The notes: generated by a model not told the origin, from the letters alone. 64,000 nucleotides of DNA from Ignavibacteriota bacterium (GCA_016713565.1 JADJOX010000005.1:1-64000), one strand, 5' to 3'. Shown: positions 34,223-43,521, counted from the stretch's first letter. Numbers and translations: made by a program.

Positions 34223-35818
34223 CTAATTGGAAAGATTTTCTTTCCTAAACAAAGTTATTTTAAAAGTGGTGCCGTGTTCTGAAGTTTTTTCCACTTCTAT
34301 ATTTCCATTATGATTTGTAATAATTCCATAAGCTACAGAAAGTCCCACACCGGTTCCAAATGAAGCTTCTTTTGTCGAATAAAAAGGTTCAAATATATGC
34401 GTCAAATCTTTTTCTGCAATACCTATTCCTTGATCAATTATCCTTAAAATAATATCATCTTTGTCTAGATTTATTTTAACAACAATTTTACCTCCGTTAG
34501 GCATAGCTTCAATAGAATTCATTAGCAGAGCCATTAAAGCCTGCTGAATTTTACCGGCATTACAGTTTATTATTACAGGCGAATCAGGATAATCTTTTAC
34601 TAAAACAATACCATGAATTTCCAAATGATGCCTAATTACAGTAACAGCTTTATCAATTATCTTTGAAAGATCCTCATCAGCGAATTCATCCGGTTCTGAA
34701 TGTGAGAATATCAAAAGATCTTTAACAATTTTACCGCACCGAGCCGATTCGTTTGAAATTAAATCCAACTGTTCGATTATTTCAGAATATTCATCTTCTT
34801 TACCGCTGGAAATTATTTTTTTCTTAATCACTTTGCTCATTACCAAAATTCCTGCAAGCGGATTATTCAATTCATGCGCGACAGTTGCAGAAAGTTTTCC
34901 CAATGAAGCTAATTTTTCAATTTGCGAAACATGATTGTAAATGTTTTTTAATTCTTCTGTTTTTTCATTTACTTTGACGTTCAGTGTCTCAGACCAATTT
35001 TTTATTTCGTGGTAAGCTTCATTTAACTTATTCGACATATCATTAAACCTTCTTGCCACTTGACCAAACTCACTTTTGGAATTTACTGATATTCTGAAAT
35101 TCAAATTTCCTTTTCCGACTTCAGCAATACCGTCTCTAATTATTTTCAAGGGTCTGTTCACTAAAATAGAGATGAATAAACCGGAAAAAAATGAAATGAC
35201 CAAGACAAGAATAATGGAGGAAAGAATTACTTCTTTTGTACTTTTATTAATAATTTCATCCAATTGGTCTAGTGACACAACAACGTCAAGAACTCCTAAA
35301 ATATTTACGTTGGGCGAATGGGCGTGGCATTCAGCATTTGAACAATCTCTTTCGTTTTGAATCGGATTTATTAAAGCAAGAACTCGTTTGTTTTCCGAAT
35401 TTCTATAAATTCTAATCTTATTCTGCATCGATAAAGTCTGTAAAGGTACGGAACTATTATGACACGCGATGCAAACTTGTTCGTTCATATCAACTTGCTT
35501 GCGGACTTCTTCGGCATTTGTAGAAAATATTATAATTCCTTGTTTATTATAAATTCGAATTTCGTTTACGCCTATCTCCGTGCTCAACGTGTTAATAATT
35601 TCATGCACATCTTCTCTTCTGTTTAGAAGCATACTATAGCGTGTAGATTTTTTAATTAAATCACTTATATTGTAGGCACTGTGAAAACGAGATTCAGTTA
35701 AGTAATTATCTAGATTTTTTATAAGAAAATATGTAAAAACGGTAAGTATGCTTATAAGGATAAATGAAATGGAAATCATTAGGCGGACGCTGAGTTTATT
35801 TAAGACCTTGGTTTTCAT
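34223..35818 (-). CDS. sensor histidine kinase with a haem-binding periplasmic domain
   Basis: Two membrane helices (about 12-34 and 198-220) flank a periplasmic domain that contains CIACH at 116-120 and C-x4-C-H (CSNAECH) at 159-165, which suggests covalent c-type haem. HAMP (215-270), a coiled coil, the H-box VAHELNNPLAGIL and an ATPase domain with N, G1 and G2 boxes (ALMALLMNSIEAMPNGG, IDQGIGI, GTGVGLSVAYGI) follow. Kinases of this sort sense redox state or ligands such as NO or CO. It pairs with the downstream NtrC-type regulator. The first CxxCH is canonical; the second has a longer spacer. Confidence 0.9.
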   Translation of the reverse strand: MKTKVLNKLSVRLMISISFILISILTVFTYFLIKNLDNYLTESRFHSAYNISDLIKKSTRYSMLLNRREDVHEIINTLSTEIGVNEIRIYNKQGIIIFSTNAEEVRKQVDMNEQVCIACHNSSVPLQTLSMQNKIRIYRNSENKRVLALINPIQNERDCSNAECHAHSPNVNILGVLDVVVSLDQLDEIINKSTKEVILSSIILVLVISFFSGLFISILVNRPLKIIRDGIAEVGKGNLNFRISVNSKSEFGQVARRFNDMSNKLNEAYHEIKNWSETLNVKVNEKTEELKNIYNHVSQIEKLASLGKLSATVAHELNNPLAGILVMSKVIKKKIISSGKEDEYSEIIEQLDLISNESARCGKIVKDLLIFSHSEPDEFADEDLSKIIDKAVTVIRHHLEIHGIVLVKDYPDSPVIINCNAGKIQQALMALLMNSIEAMPNGGKIVVKINLDKDDIILRIIDQGIGIAEKDLTHIFEPFYSTKEASFGTGVGLSVAYGIITNHNGNIEVEKTSEHGTTFKITLFRKENLSN

Positions 35819-35973
35819 ATCATTAATTTCCGGATTTAAAATTAGATAAAATTTTTGATACTTTCACTTGACCAACTATTTATTTCTCTTTTTATTCTTG
35901 AAGGCAGATTATGAAAAGCAATTTTGATATTCGAAATATTCAAATAAATTATGAAAAATTGATATTTTACAAA

Positions 35974-36690
35974 TTATTCAGCAATCAATTTTAAAATTGA
36001 ATTATATTTATTACCCCCAATAATCTGATAAAGAGAAGTTACCTGGGATCCACCGTCATACATAGTTTCGTATTCTTTTTGGTTCTGTTTTTTTATATTG
36101 TCTATTATACCTAATGCACGGTTATGAAGAATTGTCCAATTTGATTGTGGTATCAGCAAGTTTGTAATTTCATTTTGGTCGCCGCCTATGATTGCAAACC
36201 ATTTTGAATTCCATGGATTGTCATCGAGTCCGTTTATCTTGTCATAAATCAACATATTTCCCGGCGAACTTAAATCCAATTTTCCCCATGCTCCGTAAAT
36301 ACTTAACCATTGTTTTCCTGATGATACGTTTTCTCCGCACTCATGCATAATTAGTGTGCTAGCAGCATCAAGAAACGAAATCAATATTGGGTTTAATCCG
36401 AGATAATAAGTGTTTTTACAAATCAATTTTGCGATAAAGTTGTTATTTAAATACAAAATTTTATCGTCATATTTCAAACAATTTAATTTTTCCGCTATCA
36501 AATCTATGGGATTTAAAGTCTCAGTATTTACCTCGCTTCTATCAATTTTATTGCGAATAGCTTTATCGAATTGACAATTTTCACAGTTAAATTGTTTGTC
36601 GCATAATTTATAATCAACAACCAATGAAGACATCCAAATACACTTCATTTTTTCATAATTGTTTAATTTGTATTCGTTTACATTGTTCAT
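35974..36690 (-). CDS. GcvH-like protein with N-terminal Cys motif and a TMYDGG peptide
   Basis: The N-terminus has a four-cysteine motif (C17, C30, C36, C39: KCIWMSSLVVDYKLC, FNCENCQFD). The same motif precedes GcvH-like domains in some electron-transfer operons of Deltaproteobacteria. Residues 80-185 resemble a degenerate GcvH/lipoyl fold (GAWGKLDLSSPGNMLIYDKI, W..I), without a recognisable lipoyl-lysine context. Residues 209-215 are TMYDGGS. It is the last structural gene of the HybA/HybB-like operon, 15 bp after the membrane subunit. Its function is unknown; a scaffold or sulfur-carrier role is speculative. Confidence 0.6.
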   Translation of the reverse strand: MNNVNEYKLNNYEKMKCIWMSSLVVDYKLCDKQFNCENCQFDKAIRNKIDRSEVNTETLNPIDLIAEKLNCLKYDDKILYLNNNFIAKLICKNTYYLGLNPILISFLDAASTLIMHECGENVSSGKQWLSIYGAWGKLDLSSPGNMLIYDKINGLDDNPWNSKWFAIIGGDQNEITNLLIPQSNWTILHNRALGIIDNIKKQNQKEYETMYDGGSQVTSLYQIIGGNKYNSILKLIAE

Positions 36691-36705
36691 ACGCTTTACT
36701 CAATT

Positions 36706-37890
36706 CTAATTGTTTTGAATTATATTTGTTCCTCTGTTTCCTAATTTTTCTGTATCATGTTCACTTTCAAAAACAGGGAAATATTTTGCCACCGCTCTAA
36801 AAGCAATTACCGCAATAACAACGAGCATTAAGGTTATGCTAATCTCATCAAATGATGGAAAATAATTATATCCGGAAGATTTTATCAGTCCTGTTACACA
36901 AACGTTTAATCTATTTAATATGAAACCTGATAGTACAAAAATTGAAGTAATAAAAAGCCATTTCTTATCGTTTCTATAATTTCCGAAACCCAGCAAATAT
37001 ATTGGAATTATTGTACCGATTATAATTTCCAAATAAAATAAGACTGACTCTTGAGTTAATTTTGTTAGATAAACAAGCTTTCCGTTTTCCATAAGATCAT
37101 TAAGTTTCAAAAGAAATCCCAAAACCAAAGCGGCTAGGATAGCAGTTGATATTCCGGATAAAACTTCCATCTTCAAGCCGGTATTAGAAAAACCTTCATC
37201 TTTTGTCATCGATCTTGCAATATAGTATGACTCGAAAATTATCATCGATAAGCCCGCAGCAATGCAAGATATATAAAAATGAACAGGAAGCAACGAAGAA
37301 TACCAGATTGGATGAAGTCTTTTAGGCACAATTAAATATAATGAGCCGAAAGATGACTGATGCAGCGTTGAAAATAGTATACCTGCAATTACAACAGGTG
37401 TAGAAATAAATTTTAGAAGTTTAATCGGGGCTGTTAAATTTAACTTTTTTAAAATTACAGGTGCAAATTCAAGCAGGAGCACTGTTGTATAACAGATCAA
37501 ACACCATGTGATTTCAAACATTACAGAATGAATATTCCACATAACCAGCGGATGCCAAAAATTTAATGGCCTTCCAAGGTCAATTACAAGCAGACCAACT
37601 ACAACCGAGTAACCAAGAAAAGCAGTTAAAATTGCCGGTTTAAGCAACGGTTCATATTTTTTTAAGTGGAAAATGTGAACAGTTGCAGCAATTGTAAATC
37701 CTGCGGCAGATAGACCGACGCATAAATAATCAAATCCAATCCAAAGACCCCAAGGAACTGCATCTCTTAAATTAGTTGTAGCGCCAAGTCCAAGTGAAAA
37801 CCTGAAATAAGCCGAAGTTAATCCGGAAGTAATTATAAGAACTGCTACTACTTTCCAAAATGTGGGTTTCAATATATCTACAATTTTCAT
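36706..37890 (-). CDS. NrfD/HybB-type quinone-reactive membrane subunit
   Basis: The start at 37890 (MKIVDILKPTFWKVVAVLII) lies just after the stop of the ferredoxin gene; the longer frame would overlap it by 41 bases. Ten membrane helices make up the protein. It has AVPWGLWIGFDYLCVGLSAA, GLLVIDLGRPLNFW and IPIYLLGFGNYR, all typical of HybB/NrfD proteins that exchange electrons with quinone. The partner is the HybA-like four-cluster protein encoded directly upstream. There is no catalytic subunit (hydrogenase, molybdopterin or multihaem) in the operon, so the donor or acceptor is unknown. Confidence 0.85.
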   Translation of the reverse strand: MKIVDILKPTFWKVVAVLIITSGLTSAYFRFSLGLGATTNLRDAVPWGLWIGFDYLCVGLSAAGFTIAATVHIFHLKKYEPLLKPAILTAFLGYSVVVGLLVIDLGRPLNFWHPLVMWNIHSVMFEITWCLICYTTVLLLEFAPVILKKLNLTAPIKLLKFISTPVVIAGILFSTLHQSSFGSLYLIVPKRLHPIWYSSLLPVHFYISCIAAGLSMIIFESYYIARSMTKDEGFSNTGLKMEVLSGISTAILAALVLGFLLKLNDLMENGKLVYLTKLTQESVLFYLEIIIGTIIPIYLLGFGNYRNDKKWLFITSIFVLSGFILNRLNVCVTGLIKSSGYNYFPSFDEISITLMLVVIAVIAFRAVAKYFPVFESEHDTEKLGNRGTNIIQNN

Positions 37891-37891
37891 T

Positions 37892-38656
37892 TCAATTTTT
37901 TCCCTGGGAATTAAGATTATTTTCTTTTGCAATCTGATTTTTTCTTTTTGTCAGCCAATACATCGCACTTAAAAATACTCCGCCTCCCATAACAACACCG
38001 GGAATTTTTTCCATTGCCTGCATTGTAAATTCGGGCATAGATTTTTTGGGAATGTCGGATGTATAACCTAGTTTTTCAAATGGCACCGGAGAAATTACAA
38101 GAACATGACCACCTCCGGCTTCTTCTAATCCATATATTTTTGGGTAATAATTTTCGGGATTATTTTTTATTCTGTTTTGCGCAACTTCTATTATTTTTTC
38201 CATACTTCCGAAAAGTGTAGCTTCAGTCGGACAAATTTCAGAACATGCTGGTAATTTACCAGCTTTAACTCTTGTATGGCAAAGAATGCATTTACGAATT
38301 CTTGGATTCGTGCTTCCCCATTCGTAGCGGGGTATTTTCTGCGGACATGCCTGCATGCAGTATCTGCATCCAATGCATTTATCTGCATCGTAAACAACAG
38401 CACCCGTCTCAGATTTTTTAATCGCGCCAACTAAACAAACCGACTCGCATGCGGGTTCATTACAATGCATACATAGTTTTCTTGCAAAATGTTCACCGTA
38501 TTGTTCAACTACAGTAAAAGTGCTTTCAGAAAGATGATCTTTCAAAAAATCATCATTTGTTTCAGGAAGGTTATTTGCTTCTTTGCACGCTTCATAACAA
38601 GAGCCGCATCCAAGACATAAATTAACATCAAAGAGTATTCCGTATTCTTTCAACAT
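37892..38656 (-). CDS. HybA/DmsB-like ferredoxin subunit with C-terminal membrane anchor
   Basis: Sixteen cysteines in the DmsB/HybA pattern can bind four [4Fe-4S] clusters: CLGCGSCYEAC, CMHCNEPACESVC, CIGCRYCMQACP and CILC...CSEIC. A single hydrophobic helix near the C-terminus (VMGGGVFLSAMYWL) anchors it, as in HybA. No Tat signal is present, so the domain should face the cytoplasm, unlike E. coli HybA. It lies between a GcvH-like gene (1-base gap) and the HybB-like gene. Electron transfer to or from the HybB-like subunit is the expected role. Confidence 0.85.
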   Translation of the reverse strand: MLKEYGILFDVNLCLGCGSCYEACKEANNLPETNDDFLKDHLSESTFTVVEQYGEHFARKLCMHCNEPACESVCLVGAIKKSETGAVVYDADKCIGCRYCMQACPQKIPRYEWGSTNPRIRKCILCHTRVKAGKLPACSEICPTEATLFGSMEKIIEVAQNRIKNNPENYYPKIYGLEEAGGGHVLVISPVPFEKLGYTSDIPKKSMPEFTMQAMEKIPGVVMGGGVFLSAMYWLTKRKNQIAKENNLNSQGKN

Positions 38657-39340
38657 TTAATTCTCGCTTTTATTAGATTGGAATTTCATTTCAAAATCAT
38701 TGGAATTATTAAATACAATGAATGAAACTGCATCATCTGAAATAGATCCGCCATCATACATTGTAACACCTGTAGAACTATTTTCCGGTGAATAAAGATC
38801 AATAAATTTTTTGAGTTCTTTAAATTCGTTTTTGATCCAGTTCTTAGCTTTTTTCCCTGAAATAAGCATCTTTTCATTTTCAGAATAATTTTCAGGTATT
38901 AGTTTTAAATTCCAAGTTGAATAAGTATCTGAAATTAAATTTCCATCTAAATTTTTATTTATAGCTTTTACATTTCCACTGATTGGAGATAAAAATTTAA
39001 TTTTATTATCACCTCGCGTTGCTTCAAAAAGTATATCACCAAGTTTTATTTGTCTGCCTTCAGCTGCATAACTTATTATTGGCACAGTACCTAAAATTAT
39101 TTTACCAAAAGAATCTAATCCCAAATCGACTGTCCCGTCATTGTTTTTCCTAAGCCAGGTATGTCCTTTAGACAACTGCAGATCTGACGGAAATAAGTAA
39201 TTATTTTTATTGAAAAGTATTTTATCAAGTGGACTGAATGCTTGTTCGAAAGCCGGATGGTATTTTCCTTGAAAATTCAGCAATAATAAATCAATTATTA
39301 GAGCAGACAAAAATAATACTAAAACAAAAATTGCAACCAT
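38657..39340 (-). CDS. membrane-anchored GcvH-like protein with a TMYDGG peptide
   Basis: Residues 2-22 form one membrane helix. Residues 50-150 match the glycine-cleavage H-protein fold: LSKGHTWLRKNNDGTVDLGL, DSFGKIILGTVPIISYA, FLSPISGNVKAINKNL. The lipoyl-lysine position of true GcvH (eight residues before P-x-S-G) appears to be Asp or Asn here, so it is probably not lipoylated. Residues 193-199 are TMYDGGS. No other glycine-cleavage genes are nearby. GcvH-like proteins are known beside HybA/HybB- or Hdr-type redox operons; their role there is unclear. Confidence 0.7.
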   Translation of the reverse strand: MVAIFVLVLFLSALIIDLLLLNFQGKYHPAFEQAFSPLDKILFNKNNYLFPSDLQLSKGHTWLRKNNDGTVDLGLDSFGKIILGTVPIISYAAEGRQIKLGDILFEATRGDNKIKFLSPISGNVKAINKNLDGNLISDTYSTWNLKLIPENYSENEKMLISGKKAKNWIKNEFKELKKFIDLYSPENSSTGVTMYDGGSISDDAVSFIVFNNSNDFEMKFQSNKSEN

Positions 39341-39384
39341 TTGTAAATTCCCTGTAATTTTGTCAATTAGCCGAAACGAAAACT

Positions 39385-39633
39385 TTATTCGGCAGTCTTA
39401 TTAGAAATATTTTCTTCTTTTTGAGTCGATTGAATTTCCTCATTTTTAAATGGTTTACCGCCATCGTACATTGTCTCTGTAGCAAGCCTAAATGAGGGAT
39501 CAAATTTTATAGCACTTGATTTTACCTGTCTGTCTTTTTTATTTGATGATCTTATTAAAGGCTCTACGACAAACCTTACAAATAAATCAACTACTATAAA
39601 AACAATTACGCACATCAATAAAAACTTTATCAT
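39385..39633 (-). CDS. small single-TM protein, first gene of the operon, with a TMYDGG peptide
   Basis: An 82-residue protein with one membrane helix (FLLMCVIVFIVVDLFVRFVV) and a soluble tail that includes ETMYDGGK at 53-60, then a charged low-complexity end (EEIQSTQKEENISNKTAE). It has a good ribosome site (AGGAG before ATG 39633). It is the promoter-proximal gene, 44 bp ahead of the GcvH-like gene, downstream of the sigma-54-like promoter. The family is not recognised. Confidence 0.6.
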   Translation of the reverse strand: MIKFLLMCVIVFIVVDLFVRFVVEPLIRSSNKKDRQVKSSAIKFDPSFRLATETMYDGGKPFKNEEIQSTQKEENISNKTAE

Positions 39634-39670
39634 GGCAAACTCCTATATATTAAAATTGTATAGTTGTTAG

Positions 39671-39686
39671 AACAACTTGCATGCCA
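39671..39686 (-). promoter_or_regulatory. candidate sigma-54 (-24/-12) promoter
   Basis: On the minus strand TGGCATGCAAGTTGTT matches the sigma-54 consensus TGGCAC-N5-TTGC: GG at -24 and TTG at -12 with exact ten-base spacing, with GT in place of GC. It lies 38 bp before the first gene of the HybA/HybB-like operon, leaving a leader of about 25 nt. An NtrC-type activator is encoded in the same locus. Confidence 0.6.
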
Positions 39687-39777
39687 CTGAAATTTCAAAT
39701 TATTTGTTCATTGTATCTCGTTATTTTTTAAATAGTTATGAATATACTTTTGAATTGTTCAATTATTCAGCAGTTGC

Positions 39778-39825
39778 AAAGTGATGAAATTTTCATCAGT
39801 CGACTGTTGAAAAATACATCACTTT
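39778..39825. promoter_or_regulatory. dense dyad cluster, candidate enhancer for the NtrC-type regulator
   Basis: Within 48 bp there are three dyads: TGATGAAA-T-TTTCATCA (39782-39798), CAGTCGACTG (39797-39806) and the outer arms AAAGTGATG/CATCACTTT (39778-39786, 39817-39825). They lie about 95-150 bp upstream of the sigma-54-like promoter, the usual place for NtrC-type activator sites. Confidence 0.5.
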
Positions 39826-39826
39826 T

Positions 39827-40258
39827 ATTTTAGGAGTGTTTAAATTTTAACATTATTAATAACCAAATAATTTTCTTTTCGAATGAAACTTTTGGGAATT
39901 AGTGCCTTACACTTAGAATGTTTTTATATGTAATTAATCGATGGGTTAGAATTCATTTAGAATAAACTATACTTAGTTAAAGCGAAAAGTAAAATTAATT
40001 AAATATGAAAAATAATTTTGACCAAATTATCTATATTAACTTTTACACCTATGATTTTTTACTTTGAAAAGTAATTTGTAAAGTTCAAGAAAATAATCCG
40101 CAATAAATTCTATACAATTTAATATTCTGATTAATTTGTTTAAAAAATACAAATCTATTACAAATAATAATTAAAGAGCCAATATCATAAAATTTTTCGC
40201 ATGTAGTATTATAAGTTTTAAATTTTATTCATAATAAAATATTCTGCGGAGAATTGAT
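39827..40258. other. intergenic region, nothing assigned
   Basis: The rest of the gap between the leftward redox operon and the rightward exported protein gene has no ORF and no marked dyad. It should hold the promoter of the gene at 40259, whose ribosome site (GCGGAGA) is clear. Confidence 0.35.
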
Positions 40259-41125
40259 ATGCCTATAAATAATTTAAAGATATTTTTAATCAATGTAATT
40301 TTTGTAATTACAGCAGCTTACACACTAAATGCACAAAATAAAAATAATTATCAAAAGAATAATAATTCTAATTGGCAGAAAATAATGTTTCAGGATGGAA
40401 GCGGAAGTATTTCAATTCCACAAGGTTGGAGAATAAACAGCGCCCAAAACACCTCTGCCGAATTACAAGGCCCAAAAGGAGAAGCTGTTGCAGTCGGAAT
40501 AACTATGCCGATAGGCCCGCCGCAATTTGCAATGCCAGGCGTTCTAGCCGCACCATATATGTTTCCGGCAGATGCATACATTTATATTTCAGAATTTACC
40601 GCAAATAAAAACGGGCAATCTGCAAACGTAAGAATAATTGAACTGAACAATACACAAGCGTTAACGCAATACGGCAGAGCTGCTTATTTACTTGCGGATC
40701 AAACAACTTTAGGACAGAAATACAGATCTTTTGTATTAGTTAATACCGCCGATTTAGGAAACGGATACTGGCAATTTTATATGACTCTATTAACTGCTCC
40801 CGCAAATGTTTTTGCCGATGCATTCCCCACAATGATTAAAATTTGGGAATCATGGAGTATGAGTCAAGGTGAAATGAGCCGAAGGACCGCAAAAGCAATT
40901 CAAACCATGAAAGAGACAAATGAAATTATGCAAAGTACAGCAGAAGGTCGCAGAACAAATGAATGGCATCAAAAATTAACAGGAATGACTCTTCAAGGAA
41001 ATTGGGTAATTGAGAACAATAATACAAAAGAACGGCGGCAAGTAACTTCAGAGCAGCTTAATAAAATTATGGAAGCCGAACCCGGAGTATGGCGTTCGTT
41101 ATCAGCTTCCGAAATAAAGCCTTAA
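40259..41125 (+). CDS. exported protein of unknown function
   Basis: The signal peptide IFLINVIFVITAAYTLNAQ leads into a 265-residue mature protein. Its middle section (GSGSISIPQGWRINSAQNTS, ELQGPKGEAVAVGITMPIGP) resembles the PsbP/DUF1795-like fold found in lipoproteins and secreted proteins that carry a region GW.I. The C-terminal part is helical with TAKAIQTMKETNEIMQSTAE and a small beta hairpin (GNWVIENNNTKERRQV). It is separate from neighbours by 60 bp and has no partner that explains it. Confidence 0.55.
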   Translation: MPINNLKIFLINVIFVITAAYTLNAQNKNNYQKNNNSNWQKIMFQDGSGSISIPQGWRINSAQNTSAELQGPKGEAVAVGITMPIGPPQFAMPGVLAAPYMFPADAYIYISEFTANKNGQSANVRIIELNNTQALTQYGRAAYLLADQTTLGQKYRSFVLVNTADLGNGYWQFYMTLLTAPANVFADAFPTMIKIWESWSMSQGEMSRRTAKAIQTMKETNEIMQSTAEGRRTNEWHQKLTGMTLQGNWVIENNNTKERRQVTSEQLNKIMEAEPGVWRSLSASEIKP

Positions 41126-41185
41126 TTAATTTCGATATTCGCTTAATAAGAATTGTAATGCATTTCAATTGGATATAAATACAAA

Positions 41186-43063
41186 ATGAAAAATCTTTTA
41201 ATTGAGTTAAATAAACGCAAATTTCGTAAATGGACGACTATCTATATAAGCACTTCAATTACAATAATTGGCGTTGCAAATGTTTTTAGCGGAAGATATA
41301 ATTGGCCGACATATATTTTTGATATTCTTGTAATTGCACTTTTGTTTGGATTTGCTAGCACTCTCATTATCATTTGGTTCCATGGTGAATCAAAGAATCA
41401 AAAAATTAATTTCTCTGAAATTTTTATTCATACAATAATAATAGCCGGATTGTTAAGCGCAATATTTTTTAGTGTTGATTTTGGCACAAAGAAGGCGGGA
41501 AATTTAAATAAAAAAACTATTGCCGTACTTCCCTTTTCTGATTTTAATGAAACGAAAGAAAACGAATTTTTTGCCGATGGAATAACGGATGACATTTTAA
41601 CCCAGCTTTCCAAAATTTCAGAATTGAAAGTCATATCCAGAACTTCGGTTATGAAATATAAAAATTCAAAAATGAATTTAGAGGATATTGCAAGAGAATT
41701 GGGAGCAGGATCAATACTTGAAGGAAGTGTAAGAACTTCGGGAAATAAAATTAGAATTGTGAGTCAATTAATTGATGCATCGAATGATACACATTTATGG
41801 TCTGAAACTTATGATAGAGAACTGAATGATATATTTAATATACAGTCTGAAATTTCTGAAAAAATTGCAGAAGCTCTAAACTCCAAACTTCTGCCGCTTG
41901 AAAAAGAAATTATCGAATCTCAATACACTGAAAATTTTGACGCATATCTTTATTATTCAAAAGGCAGGCATGAATATTTCAATTACTCGATGGAGGAAAA
42001 CGAAAAAGCGATAGAGTTTTTTAATAAGGCAATTAAGATAGATTCAAACTACGCGTTGGCAATTGCCGGTTTAGCAGAAGCAATTGAGCAAAAAGTTTTA
42101 AAGTACAACGGCAACGTAGAATTGTATGATTCCGCAATGAACTTAAGTAAAAAAGCATTGAAAATTAATCCGAATTTGCCTGAAGCTTATAAATCTTTAG
42201 CAACTGCTTTTAACGGTTTGGGAAAGGAAGATCAATCACTGCTTTATTATAGAAAAGCAATAGAATTAAATCCTAATTATTGGGACGCAATTTTAAACTA
42301 TGGTCAAATATTATTGTCTAAAAATAAGTTTGACGAAGCATTTTATTGGATCAGCAAAGCGCAGAAACTTGCACCGGATAATTTAATCGGATTGATAAGC
42401 TTAAGTATCATTTACAAAAATTTAAATTGTTATTCAAATGCAATAGATTGGGCAACCAAAGCTCTAAACTTACAGCCTAACAAAACATTTGTATCTTTTC
42501 TTAATTCGCATTTGGCAGAACTTTATCTAAACACTGGTGAATTTTCAAAAGCCCGAAAATATTTTAGAAAAACTGTGGAATTAGATACTAGTTGGAGTGC
42601 TTACTGGTATCTTGGAGGAAAAATTGAAATATCTGCAGGTAATTTTAATAAGGCGAAAACTTACCTTGATAAATATTTGAAAGATTCAACAAATTATCCG
42701 GAATATTACTATGCCTATGTATTATTGAAAAACGGAAAAACCGAAACTGCGAATAATATTCTTCAGAAAGAGCTGAAATCCTACTTAGAATATTTTCAAA
42801 ATGAAAAGCAAATTAATAACACTTATTACATTTCTTTGGCAGAAATTTATGCAATTCTTAATGATAAAGAAAAAGCATTTGAATGGTGGCAGAAAGGAAT
42901 TACTAATGATTATTTAGATATTAAAAGAATAACTCAATTCCCATATTTTGATAATTTAAAATCAGATGCAAGATATTTTAAAATGCTTAAGCTAATGAAC
43001 TCAAAAATAAATGATTTAAAAAGAAAAATAGAAATTCACTCGCCAAACTCTATAGTATGTTGA
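41186..43063 (+). CDS. membrane-anchored TolB-like/TPR protein (adenylate-cyclase-associated type)
   Basis: Two to three N-terminal membrane helices (residues 17-100) precede a TolB-like amino-terminal domain: KTIAVLPFSDFNETKENEFF, ADGITDDILTQLSKISELKV, GAGSILEGSVRTSGNKIRIV. This domain is usually linked to CadC or adenylate-cyclase-like regulators. About eight TPR repeats follow (for example EAYKSLATAFNGLGKEDQSL). There is no DNA-binding or cyclase domain here, so it is probably a scaffold or envelope sensor. It has normal codon use and no operon partner. Confidence 0.8.
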   Translation: MKNLLIELNKRKFRKWTTIYISTSITIIGVANVFSGRYNWPTYIFDILVIALLFGFASTLIIIWFHGESKNQKINFSEIFIHTIIIAGLLSAIFFSVDFGTKKAGNLNKKTIAVLPFSDFNETKENEFFADGITDDILTQLSKISELKVISRTSVMKYKNSKMNLEDIARELGAGSILEGSVRTSGNKIRIVSQLIDASNDTHLWSETYDRELNDIFNIQSEISEKIAEALNSKLLPLEKEIIESQYTENFDAYLYYSKGRHEYFNYSMEENEKAIEFFNKAIKIDSNYALAIAGLAEAIEQKVLKYNGNVELYDSAMNLSKKALKINPNLPEAYKSLATAFNGLGKEDQSLLYYRKAIELNPNYWDAILNYGQILLSKNKFDEAFYWISKAQKLAPDNLIGLISLSIIYKNLNCYSNAIDWATKALNLQPNKTFVSFLNSHLAELYLNTGEFSKARKYFRKTVELDTSWSAYWYLGGKIEISAGNFNKAKTYLDKYLKDSTNYPEYYYAYVLLKNGKTETANNILQKELKSYLEYFQNEKQINNTYYISLAEIYAILNDKEKAFEWWQKGITNDYLDIKRITQFPYFDNLKSDARYFKMLKLMNSKINDLKRKIEIHSPNSIVC

Positions 43064-43308
43064 TGATTGTTATATATAAATAATATGATTTTAATTTTTC
43101 AAAACATATTTTAAATATAGTTGTGAATCTGATCACCGTATAAAATTATTGTTATAAAGCTGATAAACACTTTTAATTATTTTGCGAATATTAATATTGG
43201 TTAATAGAATTTTTTTTTAGAAAACCTAGATAATTAAAGTTAGCAATCCCCCGTTAAATTAAAAGAAATTGCTATCGATTTTTTTGAATTAAATCTTGAG
43301 GGTTAAAT

Positions 43309-43521
43309 ATGGAACAAAAATGTGCAATGCTGCCGACCTGTGGATTTTTTAAAAAATATCAGGCAACCAGAAATATGGCATGCAAAGGATTCATCAATAA
43401 GTATTGTGAAGGAAATTTAATGAATCAGTGTAAGAGAAAAGAATTCCGCTCAACACACGGAGTTGCTCCTTCTGATAACATGCTCCCGACCGGATTGATA
43501 ATGGCTGAATGTCCAAACTGA
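43309..43521 (+). CDS. small cysteine-rich protein (70 aa)
   Basis: Six cysteines occur in MEQKCAMLPTCGFFKKY, NMACKGFINKYCEG, NQCKRK and AECPN. The spacing suggests one metal or Fe-S site. A strong ribosome site (GAGGG) precedes the ATG. The C-terminal part has THGVAPSDNMLPTG. Similar short Cys-rich proteins with this ending exist in anaerobes and are of unknown function; I recognise the pattern only loosely. It stands alone between two inverted-repeat regions. Confidence 0.6.
   Translation: MEQKCAMLPTCGFFKKYQATRNMACKGFINKYCEGNLMNQCKRKEFRSTHGVAPSDNMLPTGLIMAECPN

Noticed and set aside
38657..39340. Glycine cleavage system H protein
   Set aside because: No gcvT or gcvP nearby, an added membrane helix and no lysine at the lipoyl position. 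It is better described as GcvH-like.
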